Positions 44,213 through 52,911 of a stretch of DNA of 64,000 bases are shown here, in pieces (position 1 is the first letter of the stretch; every line of letters starts with the position of its first letter). The stretch is from Nitrobacter sp039808345. Its GTDB lineage: Bacteria; Pseudomonadota; Alphaproteobacteria; Rhizobiales; Xanthobacteraceae. The notes beneath the pieces are model-generated. The model had not been told where the DNA came from. It ran no database searches and was given only the letters and a program-made list of their open reading frames with translations. The DNA is taken from the NCBI RefSeq assembly GCF_047824785.1, contig NZ_CP181167.1, forward strand, positions 3,874,447 to 3,938,446, read 5' to 3'. The position numbers and the translations under genes were made by a program.

Positions 44213-44815
44213 TCAGCGCTTGCGATACACCCAGACGCGCGCGGGAGGCAGGTTCATCCAGATCCGCTCGGACGCTTCAGTCGAAATGCCCGGGAGAGAC
44301 TTGGGAATGGGCGGCACCACCGAATAGGTGAACTGCACGAAGGGGGCGCCGGGGGCGAGCGTCGCGAAGGCGTCCCGTATCAGCTTGAGCCGGGTCAACA
44401 TCGGCTTGGTGACGAGCGGCAGGCCGGAGACGATCGCCGAAGCGCGCGCGCTCAGCACGTTCCATAGCGAGTCCCGCAACGTATAGGCGTCGCCCTGTAC
44501 GATCGTTGCCTGCGGGTAGCGGTCGCGAAGCAGCGCGCAGAAGCCGGGATCGTATTCGACCAGCACCAGACGTTTCGGATCGACGCCATGCTCGATCAGC
44601 GCGTTGGTGATCGCACCGGTCCCCGGTCCCAGCTCAATGACCGGGTCGGTGGATGCGACATCGACATACTGCGCCATCGTACGCGCCAGGATACGTCCGG
44701 ACGGCATGACCGCACCCATATGGAGCGGTTTTTCAATCCACGAGCGGAGAAAGCGGACCTCATCATCAAGACGAAGGGGCTTCTTCGACGCACGCGCGGA
44801 CAATTGCAAAGGCAT
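44213..44815 (-). CDS. pmtA: phospholipid N-methyltransferase PmtA-like
   Basis: 200 residues. SAM-dependent methyltransferase with motif I VIELGPGTGAITNALIEHG, acidic motif II LVLVEYDPGF and LSARASAIVSGLPLV. FLRSWIEKPLHMGAVMPSGRILA at the N-terminus is characteristic of the Sinorhizobium-type PmtA that methylates phosphatidylethanolamine towards phosphatidylcholine. Distinction from rRNA adenine dimethylases rests on that N-terminus. Confidence 0.82.
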   Translation of the reverse strand: MPLQLSARASKKPLRLDDEVRFLRSWIEKPLHMGAVMPSGRILARTMAQYVDVASTDPVIELGPGTGAITNALIEHGVDPKRLVLVEYDPGFCALLRDRYPQATIVQGDAYTLRDSLWNVLSARASAIVSGLPLVTKPMLTRLKLIRDAFATLAPGAPFVQFTYSVVPPIPKSLPGISTEASERIWMNLPPARVWVYRKR

Positions 44816-44907
44816 TTCGCACCCAGGTGGGTCAATACTGGCAGGGAGGCAGGCTTAAGTTATACACAGGTACATCCGGCGATCGGTCCGGTCAAGCAAA
44901 ACGGTGA

Positions 44908-46044
44908 TTACGGGGTGGCCCGAGTGCCGAAGAAGTCCTTGACCTTAGTGAAGAAACCAGCCGCCTCGGGTTGAGTCTCTCCCGACGACAGCTTTTCAAA
45001 CTCGGCCAGAAGATCCTGTTGTCTCTTGGTCAGGTTCTGCGGCGTTTCCACCACCACCTGGACATACATGTCGCCGGTCTGGCGAGAGCGCAGCACGGGC
45101 ATTCCTTTTGTTGCAATGCGGAAGCGGCGGCCGGACTGGGTTCCCGACGGCACCCGCACCTTGGTCTTGCCCTTGTCGATGGTCGGCACCTCGATCTCCC
45201 CGCCAAGAGCGGCGGCGACCATTGAGATCGGAACGCGGCAATGCAGATCGGCGCCATCCCGCTGGAAGAACTGATGCGGGACCAGCGAGAGGAAAATGTA
45301 GAGGTCGCCGGGCGGACCGCCACGGACTCCCGCCTCACCCTCGCCAGCGAGGCGGATGCGGGTGCCATCCTCGACGCCGGCGGGAATATTGACCGAAAGC
45401 GAGCGCTCCCGATTGACGCGGCCCGACCCGCCGCAGGACGGGCAGGGATCCTCGATCATCTGGCCCCGCCCCTGACAGCCGGGACAGGTGCGCTCCAGCG
45501 TGAAGAAGCCCTGAGCCTGACGAATCCGGCCGGCGCCGCCGCACATCGCGCAGTTCTTCGGCTTGGTCCCGGCCTTGGCGCCGGTGCCTGAGCACGATTC
45601 GCACGTCGCCGAGACCGGAATCTCGATCTGGGCGGTCTTGCCATGATAAGCCTCGTCAAGCGTGATCTCCATATTATATCGAAGATCTCCGCCTCGTTCG
45701 CGGCCACCCGACCGGCCGCGCTGCCCGGCCATGCCGAACAGATCCTCGAAGATATCGGAGAATGATGAGGCGAAGCCTGCGCCGAACCCGGCCGCGCCGC
45801 CGCCCATGCCACCCTGCTCGAACGCGGCATGGCCAAAGCGGTCGTAAGCCGCGCGCTTGTTGCCGTCCTTCAGGACCTCATAGGCCTCATTGATTTCCTT
45901 GAAGCGCACCTCGCTGGTCGCGTCGCCCGGATTCCTGTCCGGGTGCCATTTCATGGCCAGCTTGCGAAAAGCCGCCTTGAGCTTGGTCTCGTCCGCGTTC
46001 CGATCGACTTCAAGGGTTTCGTAGTAACAGCGCTTGTTCGACAT
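44908..46044 (-). CDS. dnaJ: chaperone DnaJ
   Basis: 378 residues. J-domain with HPD in MKWHPDRNPGD, Gly/Phe-rich linker (GGMGGGAAGFGAGFASSFSD), four CxxCxGxG zinc motifs (CESCSGTG, CAMCGGAG, CPGCQGRG, CPSCGGSG) and the C-terminal substrate domain. Start MSNKRCYYETLEV at 46044; upstream codons to 46164 lack similarity. Hsp40 partner of dnaK, 154 nt upstream on the same strand. Confidence 0.97.
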   Translation of the reverse strand: MSNKRCYYETLEVDRNADETKLKAAFRKLAMKWHPDRNPGDATSEVRFKEINEAYEVLKDGNKRAAYDRFGHAAFEQGGMGGGAAGFGAGFASSFSDIFEDLFGMAGQRGRSGGRERGGDLRYNMEITLDEAYHGKTAQIEIPVSATCESCSGTGAKAGTKPKNCAMCGGAGRIRQAQGFFTLERTCPGCQGRGQMIEDPCPSCGGSGRVNRERSLSVNIPAGVEDGTRIRLAGEGEAGVRGGPPGDLYIFLSLVPHQFFQRDGADLHCRVPISMVAAALGGEIEVPTIDKGKTKVRVPSGTQSGRRFRIATKGMPVLRSRQTGDMYVQVVVETPQNLTKRQQDLLAEFEKLSSGETQPEAAGFFTKVKDFFGTRATP

Positions 46045-46134
46045 CAGTCCATTCCGCTCGAACGTCGCTTCATTACGGAAGACGCATAAGAAAATTGGCT
46101 CATCGCTGGATGAAGGGTCTCGCTTGAACAAGCG

Positions 46135-46183
46135 TGACCCCGCCCTTCGAGACGCGATGAGCACTCGTTCGGGGGCGGGGTCA
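46135..46183 (-). other. dnaK-dnaJ intergenic stem-loop
   Basis: TGACCCCGCCC and GGGCGGGGTCA, an exact 11-bp inverted repeat with a 27-nt loop, in the 154-nt gap between dnaK and dnaJ. It could stabilise or attenuate the bicistronic mRNA. No T-run follows, so it is not a typical terminator. Confidence 0.5.
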
Positions 46184-46198
46184 TGTCAGTCCTGCCGT

Positions 46199-48091
46199 TT
46201 AAGCAGACTTCTTGTCGTCGTCGACCTCGGTAAACTCCGCATCGACGACATCATCCTTCGCGGCGTCCTTGGCGGCATCGGCCTCGGCCTGTTGTTTATA
46301 CATGGCCTCGCCGAGCTTCATGGAGGCCTGCGCCAGCGTGTTGGTCTTGGCCTTGATCGCCTCGGCATCGTCGCCTTTCAGCGCTTCCTTCAGATCGCTG
46401 ACCGCATCCTCGATCGCGCGGCGTTCGCTTTCCTCGATCTTCGAGCCGTGTTCGGTGAGAGCCTTTTCGGTCGAATGCACCAGGCTGTCCGCCTGATTCT
46501 TGGCGTCCACGGCCTCGCGGCGCTTCTTGTCCTCGGCGGCGTTCGCTTCCGCGTCCTTGACCATCTTCTCGATGTCGGCCTCCGACAGGCCGCCCGAGGC
46601 CTGGATGCGGATCTGCTGTTCCTTGCCGGTCGCCTTGTCCCTGGCGGAAACGTTGACGATGCCGTTGGCATCGATGTCGAACGTCACCTCGATCTGCGGC
46701 ATGCCGCGCGGAGCGGGCGGAATGCCCATCAGATCGAACTGGCCGAGGATCTTGTTGTCCGCAGCCATTTCGCGCTCGCCCTGGAAAACGCGAATGGTGA
46801 CGGCGTTCTGGTTGTCCTCGGCTGTCGAGAACACCTGACTCTTCTTGGTCGGGATCGTGGTATTGCGGTCGATGATGCGGGTGAACACCCCGCCCAGCGT
46901 CTCGATGCCCAGCGACAGCGGCGTGACGTCGAGCAGCAGGACGTCCTTGACGTCGCCCTGCAGCACGCCGGCCTGAATCGCCGCGCCGATCGCGACAACC
47001 TCGTCCGGGTTGACGCCCTTGTGCGGCTCCTTGCCGAACAACTGCTTGACGACTTCCTGGACCCTCGGCATGCGCGTCATGCCGCCGACCAGCACCACTT
47101 CGCCGATCTCGCCCGCCGTCAGGCCGGCATCCTTCAGCGCCTTGCGGCACGGCTCGATGGTCTTCTGAACGAGATCATCGACCAGCGCCTCGAACTTGGC
47201 GCGCGTGAGCTTCATCGTCAGATGCTTCGGGCCGGACTGGTCGGCCGTGATGAACGGCAGATTGATTTCGGTCTGCGTGGTCGACGACAGCTCGATCTTC
47301 GCCTTCTCCGCGGCTTCCTTCAGCCGCTGCAAGGCCAGCTTGTCGTTGCGCAGGTTGATGCCCTGCTCCTTCTGGAATTCGTCCGCGAGATAGTTGACCA
47401 GACGCATGTCGAAGTCTTCGCCGCCGAGGAACGTATCGCCGTTGGTCGACTTCACCTCGAATACGCCGTCGCCGATCTCGAGAACCGAGACGTCGAACGT
47501 GCCGCCGCCGAGGTCGTACACTGCGATGGTGCCGGCCTTCGACTTGTCGAGACCGTAGGCGAGCGCGGCAGCGGTCGGCTCGTTAATGATACGCAGCACT
47601 TCGAGGCCGGCGATCTTGCCGGCGTCCTTGGTCGCCTGACGTTGTGCGTCGTTGAAATAGGCGGGCACCGTAATGACGGCCTGATCAACCTTCTGACCGA
47701 GATGAGCCTCGGCGGTCTCCTTCATCTTCTGAAGCGTGAAGGCCGAAATCTGTGACGGCGAATAGGTCTTGCCATCGGCCTCGACCCAGGCGTCGCCGTT
47801 GCCGGCTTTGGCGATCTTGTAAGGGACAAGCTGCTTGTCCTTTTCAACCGTGGGGTCGTCGTAGCGCCGGCCGATCAGGCGCTTGACGGCGAAAATGGTC
47901 CGCTCGGGATTGGTGACGGCCTGGCGCTTGGCCGGCTGCCCGACGAGACGCTCGCCATCATCGCTAAAGGCGACGATGGACGGCGTGGTCCGCATCCCTT
48001 CCGCGTTCTCAATGACTTTCGGCGTCTTGCCGTCCATTACCGCCACGCACGAATTGGTGGTGCCGAGGTCGATCCCAATGACCTTTCCCAT
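46199..48091 (-). CDS. dnaK: chaperone DnaK (Hsp70)
   Basis: 630 residues. MGKVIGIDLGTTNSCVAVM (phosphate 1), VPAYFNDAQRQATKDAG, IAVYDLGGGTFDVS (phosphate 2), VVLVGGMTRMPRVQ, then the beta-sandwich substrate domain (LLLDVTPLSLGIETLGG) and a helical lid with a charged tail VVDAEFTEVDDDK. Start at 48091 has GAGGA 4-5 nt upstream. RpoH-type promoter about 100 nt upstream. Confidence 0.98.
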   Translation of the reverse strand: MGKVIGIDLGTTNSCVAVMDGKTPKVIENAEGMRTTPSIVAFSDDGERLVGQPAKRQAVTNPERTIFAVKRLIGRRYDDPTVEKDKQLVPYKIAKAGNGDAWVEADGKTYSPSQISAFTLQKMKETAEAHLGQKVDQAVITVPAYFNDAQRQATKDAGKIAGLEVLRIINEPTAAALAYGLDKSKAGTIAVYDLGGGTFDVSVLEIGDGVFEVKSTNGDTFLGGEDFDMRLVNYLADEFQKEQGINLRNDKLALQRLKEAAEKAKIELSSTTQTEINLPFITADQSGPKHLTMKLTRAKFEALVDDLVQKTIEPCRKALKDAGLTAGEIGEVVLVGGMTRMPRVQEVVKQLFGKEPHKGVNPDEVVAIGAAIQAGVLQGDVKDVLLLDVTPLSLGIETLGGVFTRIIDRNTTIPTKKSQVFSTAEDNQNAVTIRVFQGEREMAADNKILGQFDLMGIPPAPRGMPQIEVTFDIDANGIVNVSARDKATGKEQQIRIQASGGLSEADIEKMVKDAEANAAEDKKRREAVDAKNQADSLVHSTEKALTEHGSKIEESERRAIEDAVSDLKEALKGDDAEAIKAKTNTLAQASMKLGEAMYKQQAEADAAKDAAKDDVVDAEFTEVDDDKKSA

Positions 48092-48192
48092 GGTCCTCAT
48101 ATCCCTCTTGTTGCGGCAGTCCGGCCAGGCCCTGACGGCACCCTCATCCAGACCCCCAGATATCAATTACTCGCGATATAGCGACGGTGAGC

Positions 48193-48223
48193 CTCATATA
48201 GGAGGGGGGGTGGGGGCCGCAAG
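48193..48223 (-). promoter_or_regulatory. RpoH (sigma-32) promoter of dnaK
   Basis: Minus strand CTTG (48223-48220), 17 nt, then CCTATATGAG (48202-48193), an exact fit to the alphaproteobacterial heat-shock consensus CTTG-N17-CYTATNTNNG. The spacer is almost entirely C. It lies about 105 nt before the dnaK ATG. The rest of the 393-nt gap 48092-48484 shows no gene. Confidence 0.75.
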
Positions 48224-48484
48224 GACCGGACATCCCTCCGCCGGCTGAAAACCCAATTCTTTTGCGTCTCCAGCCAGCAGGGGACGGTCTGGACAAGCCG
48301 ATAATTAACCTAGCCGGACCAGCCGCCTTGGGCCATGGTGGAGACGGTCGCTGCGTCGCGCGCCGACGGCTCATGCGCTTGATGCGGCACCCAGGTTTCG
48401 TAGAATGCAGCCTCTGAATCATCTTCCCGGACCGTCGGCCTGACGATCATTGAACGGCCTCAATGCAAATCCAGATAAGCGCGC

Positions 48485-49423
48485 ATGAGACATTTTCTGC
48501 ACGTATTTGCCATTCTCTGCCTGCTGAGCGGGGCTAACCCGTCCCTCGCCGACGACGTGATCTATGCGCCGGGCAGTCGGATCGGGCTGGTTCCGCTGAT
48601 AGGACTCAATCCGGCAAAGACATTTCCGGGGTTCGAGACTGCGGACCAGCGCGTCAAGGTCGTCGTCGCCGAGCTCCCCGTCGCCGCTTTCAGGGACGTG
48701 GAAATCGTCGCGAAATCGAATGTCGTCGACCCTCGAGGGCCAAAGCCGCAAGGCCTTGAGACCGCGAGCGGGCAGGGTTATTTCATCGTCGAGACCGCCA
48801 AGAACGGCGAAGACAATGTCCGGCGCTATTCAATGGTGATTTCGGGCGGCACCTTTTCCGGATACGTCGCGGCGCAGGTGCCGGAGAACGTCGGGAAGAT
48901 CTATTCCGACGAGGCCGTGCAGAAGATGTTCGCAACGGTCGCCCTGCGCAAGGAAGTCCCGCTCGAGGAGCAACTGGGCCTGCTGCCCTTCAAGCTGAGC
49001 GAGCTGAGCTCCTTCAAACTGATCCGCACGCTGGCGCCGGGAGCCGTCATCCTTTTGTCGGATGCGGAAACGGAAAACAACATCGACGGCAGCGCCTTCA
49101 TCATCATCAGCCCGATCGGTTCGGTCCCGGAGCGGCCGGATGATCGGAGCCGGTTCGCGCGCGATGTCGCCGCCACGATCCCGAACCTGCGCGAGGGACG
49201 CATCACCATGTCGGAGCCGATTCGGATCAACGGATCGCCCGGCTTTGAAACGCGAATCGACGCCACCAACACGCGAACCAATACGCCGGTGACCGTGGTG
49301 CAGTGGCTGGTGTTCGGCAGCGGAAAAACGGCCATGCGCCTGATCGGGAGCACGCCGCGGAGCGAATGGTCGGAAGTTTTTCCGCGCTTCCGCGCGGTTC
49401 GTGACGGGATCCGGCCGCGGTAA
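48485..49423 (+). CDS. hypothetical secreted protein
   Basis: 312 residues. Signal peptide RHFLHVFAILCLLSGANPSLA, then a soluble mixed alpha/beta protein with paired segments typical of a duplicated fold (GYFIVETAKNG ... MFATVALRKEV, and GFETRIDATNTRTNTPVTVVQW ... FPRFRAVRDG). No family I can name; similar-length exported proteins recur in Bradyrhizobium relatives near dnaK/grpE. Divergent from dnaK. Confidence 0.7.
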   Translation: MRHFLHVFAILCLLSGANPSLADDVIYAPGSRIGLVPLIGLNPAKTFPGFETADQRVKVVVAELPVAAFRDVEIVAKSNVVDPRGPKPQGLETASGQGYFIVETAKNGEDNVRRYSMVISGGTFSGYVAAQVPENVGKIYSDEAVQKMFATVALRKEVPLEEQLGLLPFKLSELSSFKLIRTLAPGAVILLSDAETENNIDGSAFIIISPIGSVPERPDDRSRFARDVAATIPNLREGRITMSEPIRINGSPGFETRIDATNTRTNTPVTVVQWLVFGSGKTAMRLIGSTPRSEWSEVFPRFRAVRDGIRPR

Positions 49424-49472
49424 GCAGCAAAGCCCTCAAACCGAGGCGGCCGTTATTCCGGCGCGGCTGGCT

Positions 49473-50066
49473 TCATTCCGGCGCCGCCGCCTTGGCTCCG
49501 CCCTTCGCGACGCCCACCAGCGCCGGACGCAGCACCCGCTCGCCGATCATGTAGCCGGCCTGAATGACCTGGGCGACCGTGCCGACGGGGACGGACGGAT
49601 CGGGAACTTCGTACATGGCCTGATGGACGTTGGGATCGAACTTTTCGCCGGCCGGATCGAACTTTTTCACGCTGTGTTTTTCCAGAGCGTTGTGCAGCGA
49701 GCGCTCGGTCAGTTCCACCCCCTCGATCAGGGCTTTCAGGCCGGGATCTGGCGCCGCGCGCGCATCCGCGGGCACCGCATCAAGTGCGCGCTGCAGATTG
49801 TCGGCGATCTCCAGAACATCGCGCGCGAAGCCCGAAATGCCGTAGGTGCGCGCGTCCGACACCTCCCGCGCCGTGCGCTTGCGCAGATTTTCCATCTCCG
49901 CCAACGTGCGCAACGTCCGATCTTTCGCCTCTGCGAGCTGCTTGTTCAGCGCGTCCAGCGCGTCGTCCTCGGGATCGTCCGGCATGATGTACGGCTTGGA
50001 TACCACCGGCTCGACCTCCGCAGCCGGTTCGCCGGACTTGTCTGTTTTGCCGTCGGAATCGGTCAT
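49473..50066 (-). CDS. grpE: nucleotide exchange factor GrpE
   Basis: 197 residues. Acidic N-terminus, long coiled coil (DALNKQLAEAKDRTLRTLAEMENLRKR region, about 35-75) and the C-terminal beta domain with FDPNVHQAMYEVPDPSVPVGTVAQVIQAGY. Releases ADP from DnaK. Downstream of hrcA by 93 nt on the same strand. Confidence 0.95.
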   Translation of the reverse strand: MTDSDGKTDKSGEPAAEVEPVVSKPYIMPDDPEDDALDALNKQLAEAKDRTLRTLAEMENLRKRTAREVSDARTYGISGFARDVLEIADNLQRALDAVPADARAAPDPGLKALIEGVELTERSLHNALEKHSVKKFDPAGEKFDPNVHQAMYEVPDPSVPVGTVAQVIQAGYMIGERVLRPALVGVAKGGAKAAAPE

Positions 50067-50159
50067 TACGCAGCCTTCTCGCGATTGTCTCGAATGGAAA
50101 GGAATGGTCGTGCGGGATATCGTGCTTCAGGCGTAGAAATCAAGCGCGGCGTTCCTGGC

Positions 50160-51257
50160 TCATCTGCCGAGCATCCGGCTGACGATGCGGGCGGCATAGT
50201 CCACCATCGGGATCACGCGCGCGTAGTTCAGCCGGGTCGGTCCGATCACCCCGAGAACGCCGACGATGTGGCCGGCGCCATCGCTGTAGGGCGCGATGAT
50301 CGTCGAGGATCCCGACAGCGAGAACAGCTTGTTTTCCGAGCCGATGAAGATGCGCACGCCGTCGGCGCGCTCGGCGCGGCCAAGCAGATCGATTACCCCG
50401 CGCTTGGTTTCGAGGTCGTCGAACAACAGCCGCACGCGTTCGAGGTCCTCCATCGCATGCAGATCCTCGAGCAGGTTGGCATGGCCGCGCACGATCAGTT
50501 GCCGGTCGGCGCTGTCGCCGCCGGACCAGCTCGCAATTCCGGCCGCGATGATTTTTTGCGTAAGCTGATCGAGCTCCGCCTTGCTTTGCGTCAACGCGGT
50601 TTCCAGCTCGAGCCGCGCCTCGGCGAGGGTCCGGCCGCGAATCCGGGCATTCAGAAAATTTGACGCCTCCGTCAGCGCTGAAGCCGGAACGCCGGACGCG
50701 AGCGTCAGCACGCGATTTTCGACCTGCCCGTCTTCGGCGACCAGCACCACCAGCGCCTTGTCGGGCTCCAGCCTGACAAACTCGATATGCTTCAAGCGTA
50801 CGTTGGATTTCGCCGTCAGGACCACCGCCGCCGCCCGGGTCAATCCGGACAGCCGCATCAAAGCTTCCTCCAGCGCGGCCTCGACCGATTGCGCCTTGCC
50901 GACCGACGCGAGCTGGTTCTGGATCGACTGGCGTTCCGGTTCGGTGAGATCTCCAACCTGCATCAGGGCATCGACAAAAAACCGCAGGCCGAGCTCGGTC
51001 GGCAGGCGCCCGGCCGAGGTGTGCGGCGCATAAATCAGCCCGAGCTGTTCGAGATCCGACATCACGTTGCGGACTGAGGCCGGCGAGAGCGGCACCGCGA
51101 TCAGCCGGGAAATGTTGCGGGAGCCCACGGGTTCGCCCGTTGCAAGATAGCTCTCGACGATCTGGCGAAAAATGTCGCGCGAGCGCTCGTTCAACTGGGC
51201 AAGCCCGGTGTTCGGTGCAATCAGACCGATCGGATCGTGATGGGCCAACGCTGTCAT
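50160..51257 (-). CDS. hrcA: heat-inducible transcription repressor HrcA
   Basis: 365 residues. N-terminal winged helix (YLATGEPVGSRNISRLIAVPLSPASVRNVMSDLEQLG), GAF-like core and a C-terminal IGPTRLNYARVIPMVDY. It represses genes with CIRCE inverted repeats. I found no CIRCE copy near hrcA, grpE, dnaK or hsp20 in this window, so its targets (probably groESL) lie elsewhere and the dnaK block seems RpoH-controlled. Confidence 0.95.
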   Translation of the reverse strand: MTALAHHDPIGLIAPNTGLAQLNERSRDIFRQIVESYLATGEPVGSRNISRLIAVPLSPASVRNVMSDLEQLGLIYAPHTSAGRLPTELGLRFFVDALMQVGDLTEPERQSIQNQLASVGKAQSVEAALEEALMRLSGLTRAAAVVLTAKSNVRLKHIEFVRLEPDKALVVLVAEDGQVENRVLTLASGVPASALTEASNFLNARIRGRTLAEARLELETALTQSKAELDQLTQKIIAAGIASWSGGDSADRQLIVRGHANLLEDLHAMEDLERVRLLFDDLETKRGVIDLLGRAERADGVRIFIGSENKLFSLSGSSTIIAPYSDGAGHIVGVLGVIGPTRLNYARVIPMVDYAARIVSRMLGR

Positions 51258-51376
51258 CTCCCGCGCATGATGTGTGTCGTGCCTGCGACTGCTTCTAATA
51301 ATTTGTCTCTCCGGCGCGCCAGTTACAAGCAGGCTGTGGGCGATCGCGGTCCTGAGGGCAATTGCAAGCCTGACCC

Positions 51377-51405
51377 TTGCCGGTGCGGCTCCCCACCCCT
51401 AAAAG
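51377..51405 (+). promoter_or_regulatory. possible sigma-70 promoter of rph
   Basis: TTGCCG and TAAAAG separated by 17 nt, ending 40 nt before the rph ATG, which itself has a GGAGGGG site 5 nt upstream. Placed between divergent hrcA and rph. Confidence 0.45.
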
Positions 51406-51445
51406 CACGGTACGAGGATTCTCATGAACAGCTGGAGGGGTTCCC

Positions 51446-52159
51446 ATGCGACCTAGCCGTCGTGCACCGGATGAACTGCGCGCCGTGTCGCTGGAACGTG
51501 GCGTGGTCAAATACGCCGAAGGCTCCTGCATGGTGAAATTCGGCGATACCCATGTGCTGGTCACCGCGACGCTTGAGGAGCGGCTGCCGCCATGGCTCAA
51601 GGGCCAGGGCCGGGGCTGGGTGACGGCCGAGTACGGAATGCTGCCGCGCGCCACGCTGGAACGGACCCGGCGCGAGGCCTCCGCCGGCAAGCAGGGCGGC
51701 CGAACCGTCGAAATCCAGCGTCTGATCGGCCGTTCCCTGCGTGCGGCGGTCGACCTCGAGGCGCTCGGCGAGCGCCAGATCACGATCGACTGCGACGTCA
51801 TTCAGGCCGACGGGGGCACGCGCACCGCATCGATCACCGGCGCCTGGGTGGCGCTGGCCGACTGCGTCAGCTGGATGAAGGCCCGCAACATGCTCAAGGC
51901 CAGCGTGCTTCGGGGCAATGTCGCGGCGATCTCCTGCGGCATCTACAACGGCACGCCCGTCCTCGATCTGGACTATGCCGAGGATTCGGAAGCCGATACC
52001 GATGCAAACTTCGTGATGACCGGCGAGGGACGCATCATCGAGGTGCAGGGAACCGCCGAGAAGGTGCCTTTCTCCGATGACGAGTTTCTGGCGCTGATGG
52101 CGCTGGCAAAAAAAGGGGTCGCGCGGCTGGTGGATTTGCAGAAAATGGCGGTGGCGTGA
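51446..52159 (+). CDS. rph: ribonuclease PH
   Basis: 237 residues. Phosphorolytic trimming of tRNA 3' ends. MRPSRRAPDELRAVSLERG start, then TLEERLPPWLKGQGRGWVTAEYGMLPRAT, RSLRAAVDLEALGERQITIDCDVIQADGGTRTASITGA in pieces, and DLDYAEDSEADTDANFV with metal-binding acidic residues. Divergent from hrcA; with rdgB next, a common bacterial pair. Confidence 0.96.
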   Translation: MRPSRRAPDELRAVSLERGVVKYAEGSCMVKFGDTHVLVTATLEERLPPWLKGQGRGWVTAEYGMLPRATLERTRREASAGKQGGRTVEIQRLIGRSLRAAVDLEALGERQITIDCDVIQADGGTRTASITGAWVALADCVSWMKARNMLKASVLRGNVAAISCGIYNGTPVLDLDYAEDSEADTDANFVMTGEGRIIEVQGTAEKVPFSDDEFLALMALAKKGVARLVDLQKMAVA

Positions 52160-52275
52160 TTCGCCGCCTGCGCGGTTCGTCCGCAGGACTCGCGTCCTGT
52201 CGCGTTTTCCGGCGGGGCGGGCTTCCCGTCGCGTCAGGAAAACCTTTCAGAACAAGAAGCTGAAGCCCATCGGTC

Positions 52276-52911
52276 ATGCATCGTCGAATCGCCGGCAAGC
52301 TCGTGATCGCCACCCATAATCCCGGCAAGCTCGCCGAGCTTCGCGAGCTGCTCGCGCCGTATGGCGTCGAAGCGGTCTCCGCCGGCGAACTCGGTCTCGA
52401 CGAGCCCGAGGAAACAGGCGAGGATTTCCGCGCCAATGCCCGGATCAAGGCGACCTCCGCGGCCCTGAGCGCAAGGCTTCCGGCCTTTGCCGATGATTCA
52501 GGCCTGGTCGTCGAGGCGCTGGACGGCGCGCCGGGCATCCACTCCGCGCGATGGGCCGGCAAACCTGCGGATTTTTCCGCAGCCATGGCGCGGATCGAGC
52601 GCCTGCTGCAGGAGCGCGGCGCGACCAGCGCGGACAGGCGCAAGGCTCACTTCGTTTCGGCGCTCTGCGTCGCGTGGCCGGACGGCCATCTCCAGGAAGT
52701 CGAAGGACGCGTGGACGGCACGCTGGTCTGGCCGCCGCGGGGCACGGCCGGTTTCGGTTATGATCCGGTGTTTCTGCCGGACGGGCACAGCCGCACCTTC
52801 GGCGAGATGGCCGGCATCGAGAAGCACGGACTTCCGCCGCGCGGTCTTGGCCTGTCGCACCGCGCCCGCGCGTTCGTGAAACTGGCGGAGATTGCCCTTG
52901 AGCACCGCTGA
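52276..52911 (+). CDS. rdgB: XTP/dITP diphosphatase (Ham1/RdgB)
   Basis: 211 residues. Removes non-canonical purine triphosphates. Substrate/metal motifs: IATHNPGKLAELREL, FADDSGLVVEALDGAPGIHSARW and FGYDPVFLPDGHSRTFGEM, then LSHRARAF. Overlaps hemW by 20 nt, and follows rph, giving the rph-rdgB-hemW unit. Confidence 0.95.
   Translation: MHRRIAGKLVIATHNPGKLAELRELLAPYGVEAVSAGELGLDEPEETGEDFRANARIKATSAALSARLPAFADDSGLVVEALDGAPGIHSARWAGKPADFSAAMARIERLLQERGATSADRRKAHFVSALCVAWPDGHLQEVEGRVDGTLVWPPRGTAGFGYDPVFLPDGHSRTFGEMAGIEKHGLPPRGLGLSHRARAFVKLAEIALEHR

Noticed and set aside
46034..47755. 573-codon plus-strand frame across dnaK
   Set aside because: Antisense of dnaK, which has all Hsp70 signatures; no motif in this frame.
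50160..51300. CIRCE operator near hrcA
   Set aside because: Searched by eye for TTAGCACTC...GAGTGCTAA near hrcA, grpE, dnaK and hsp20; no match found.
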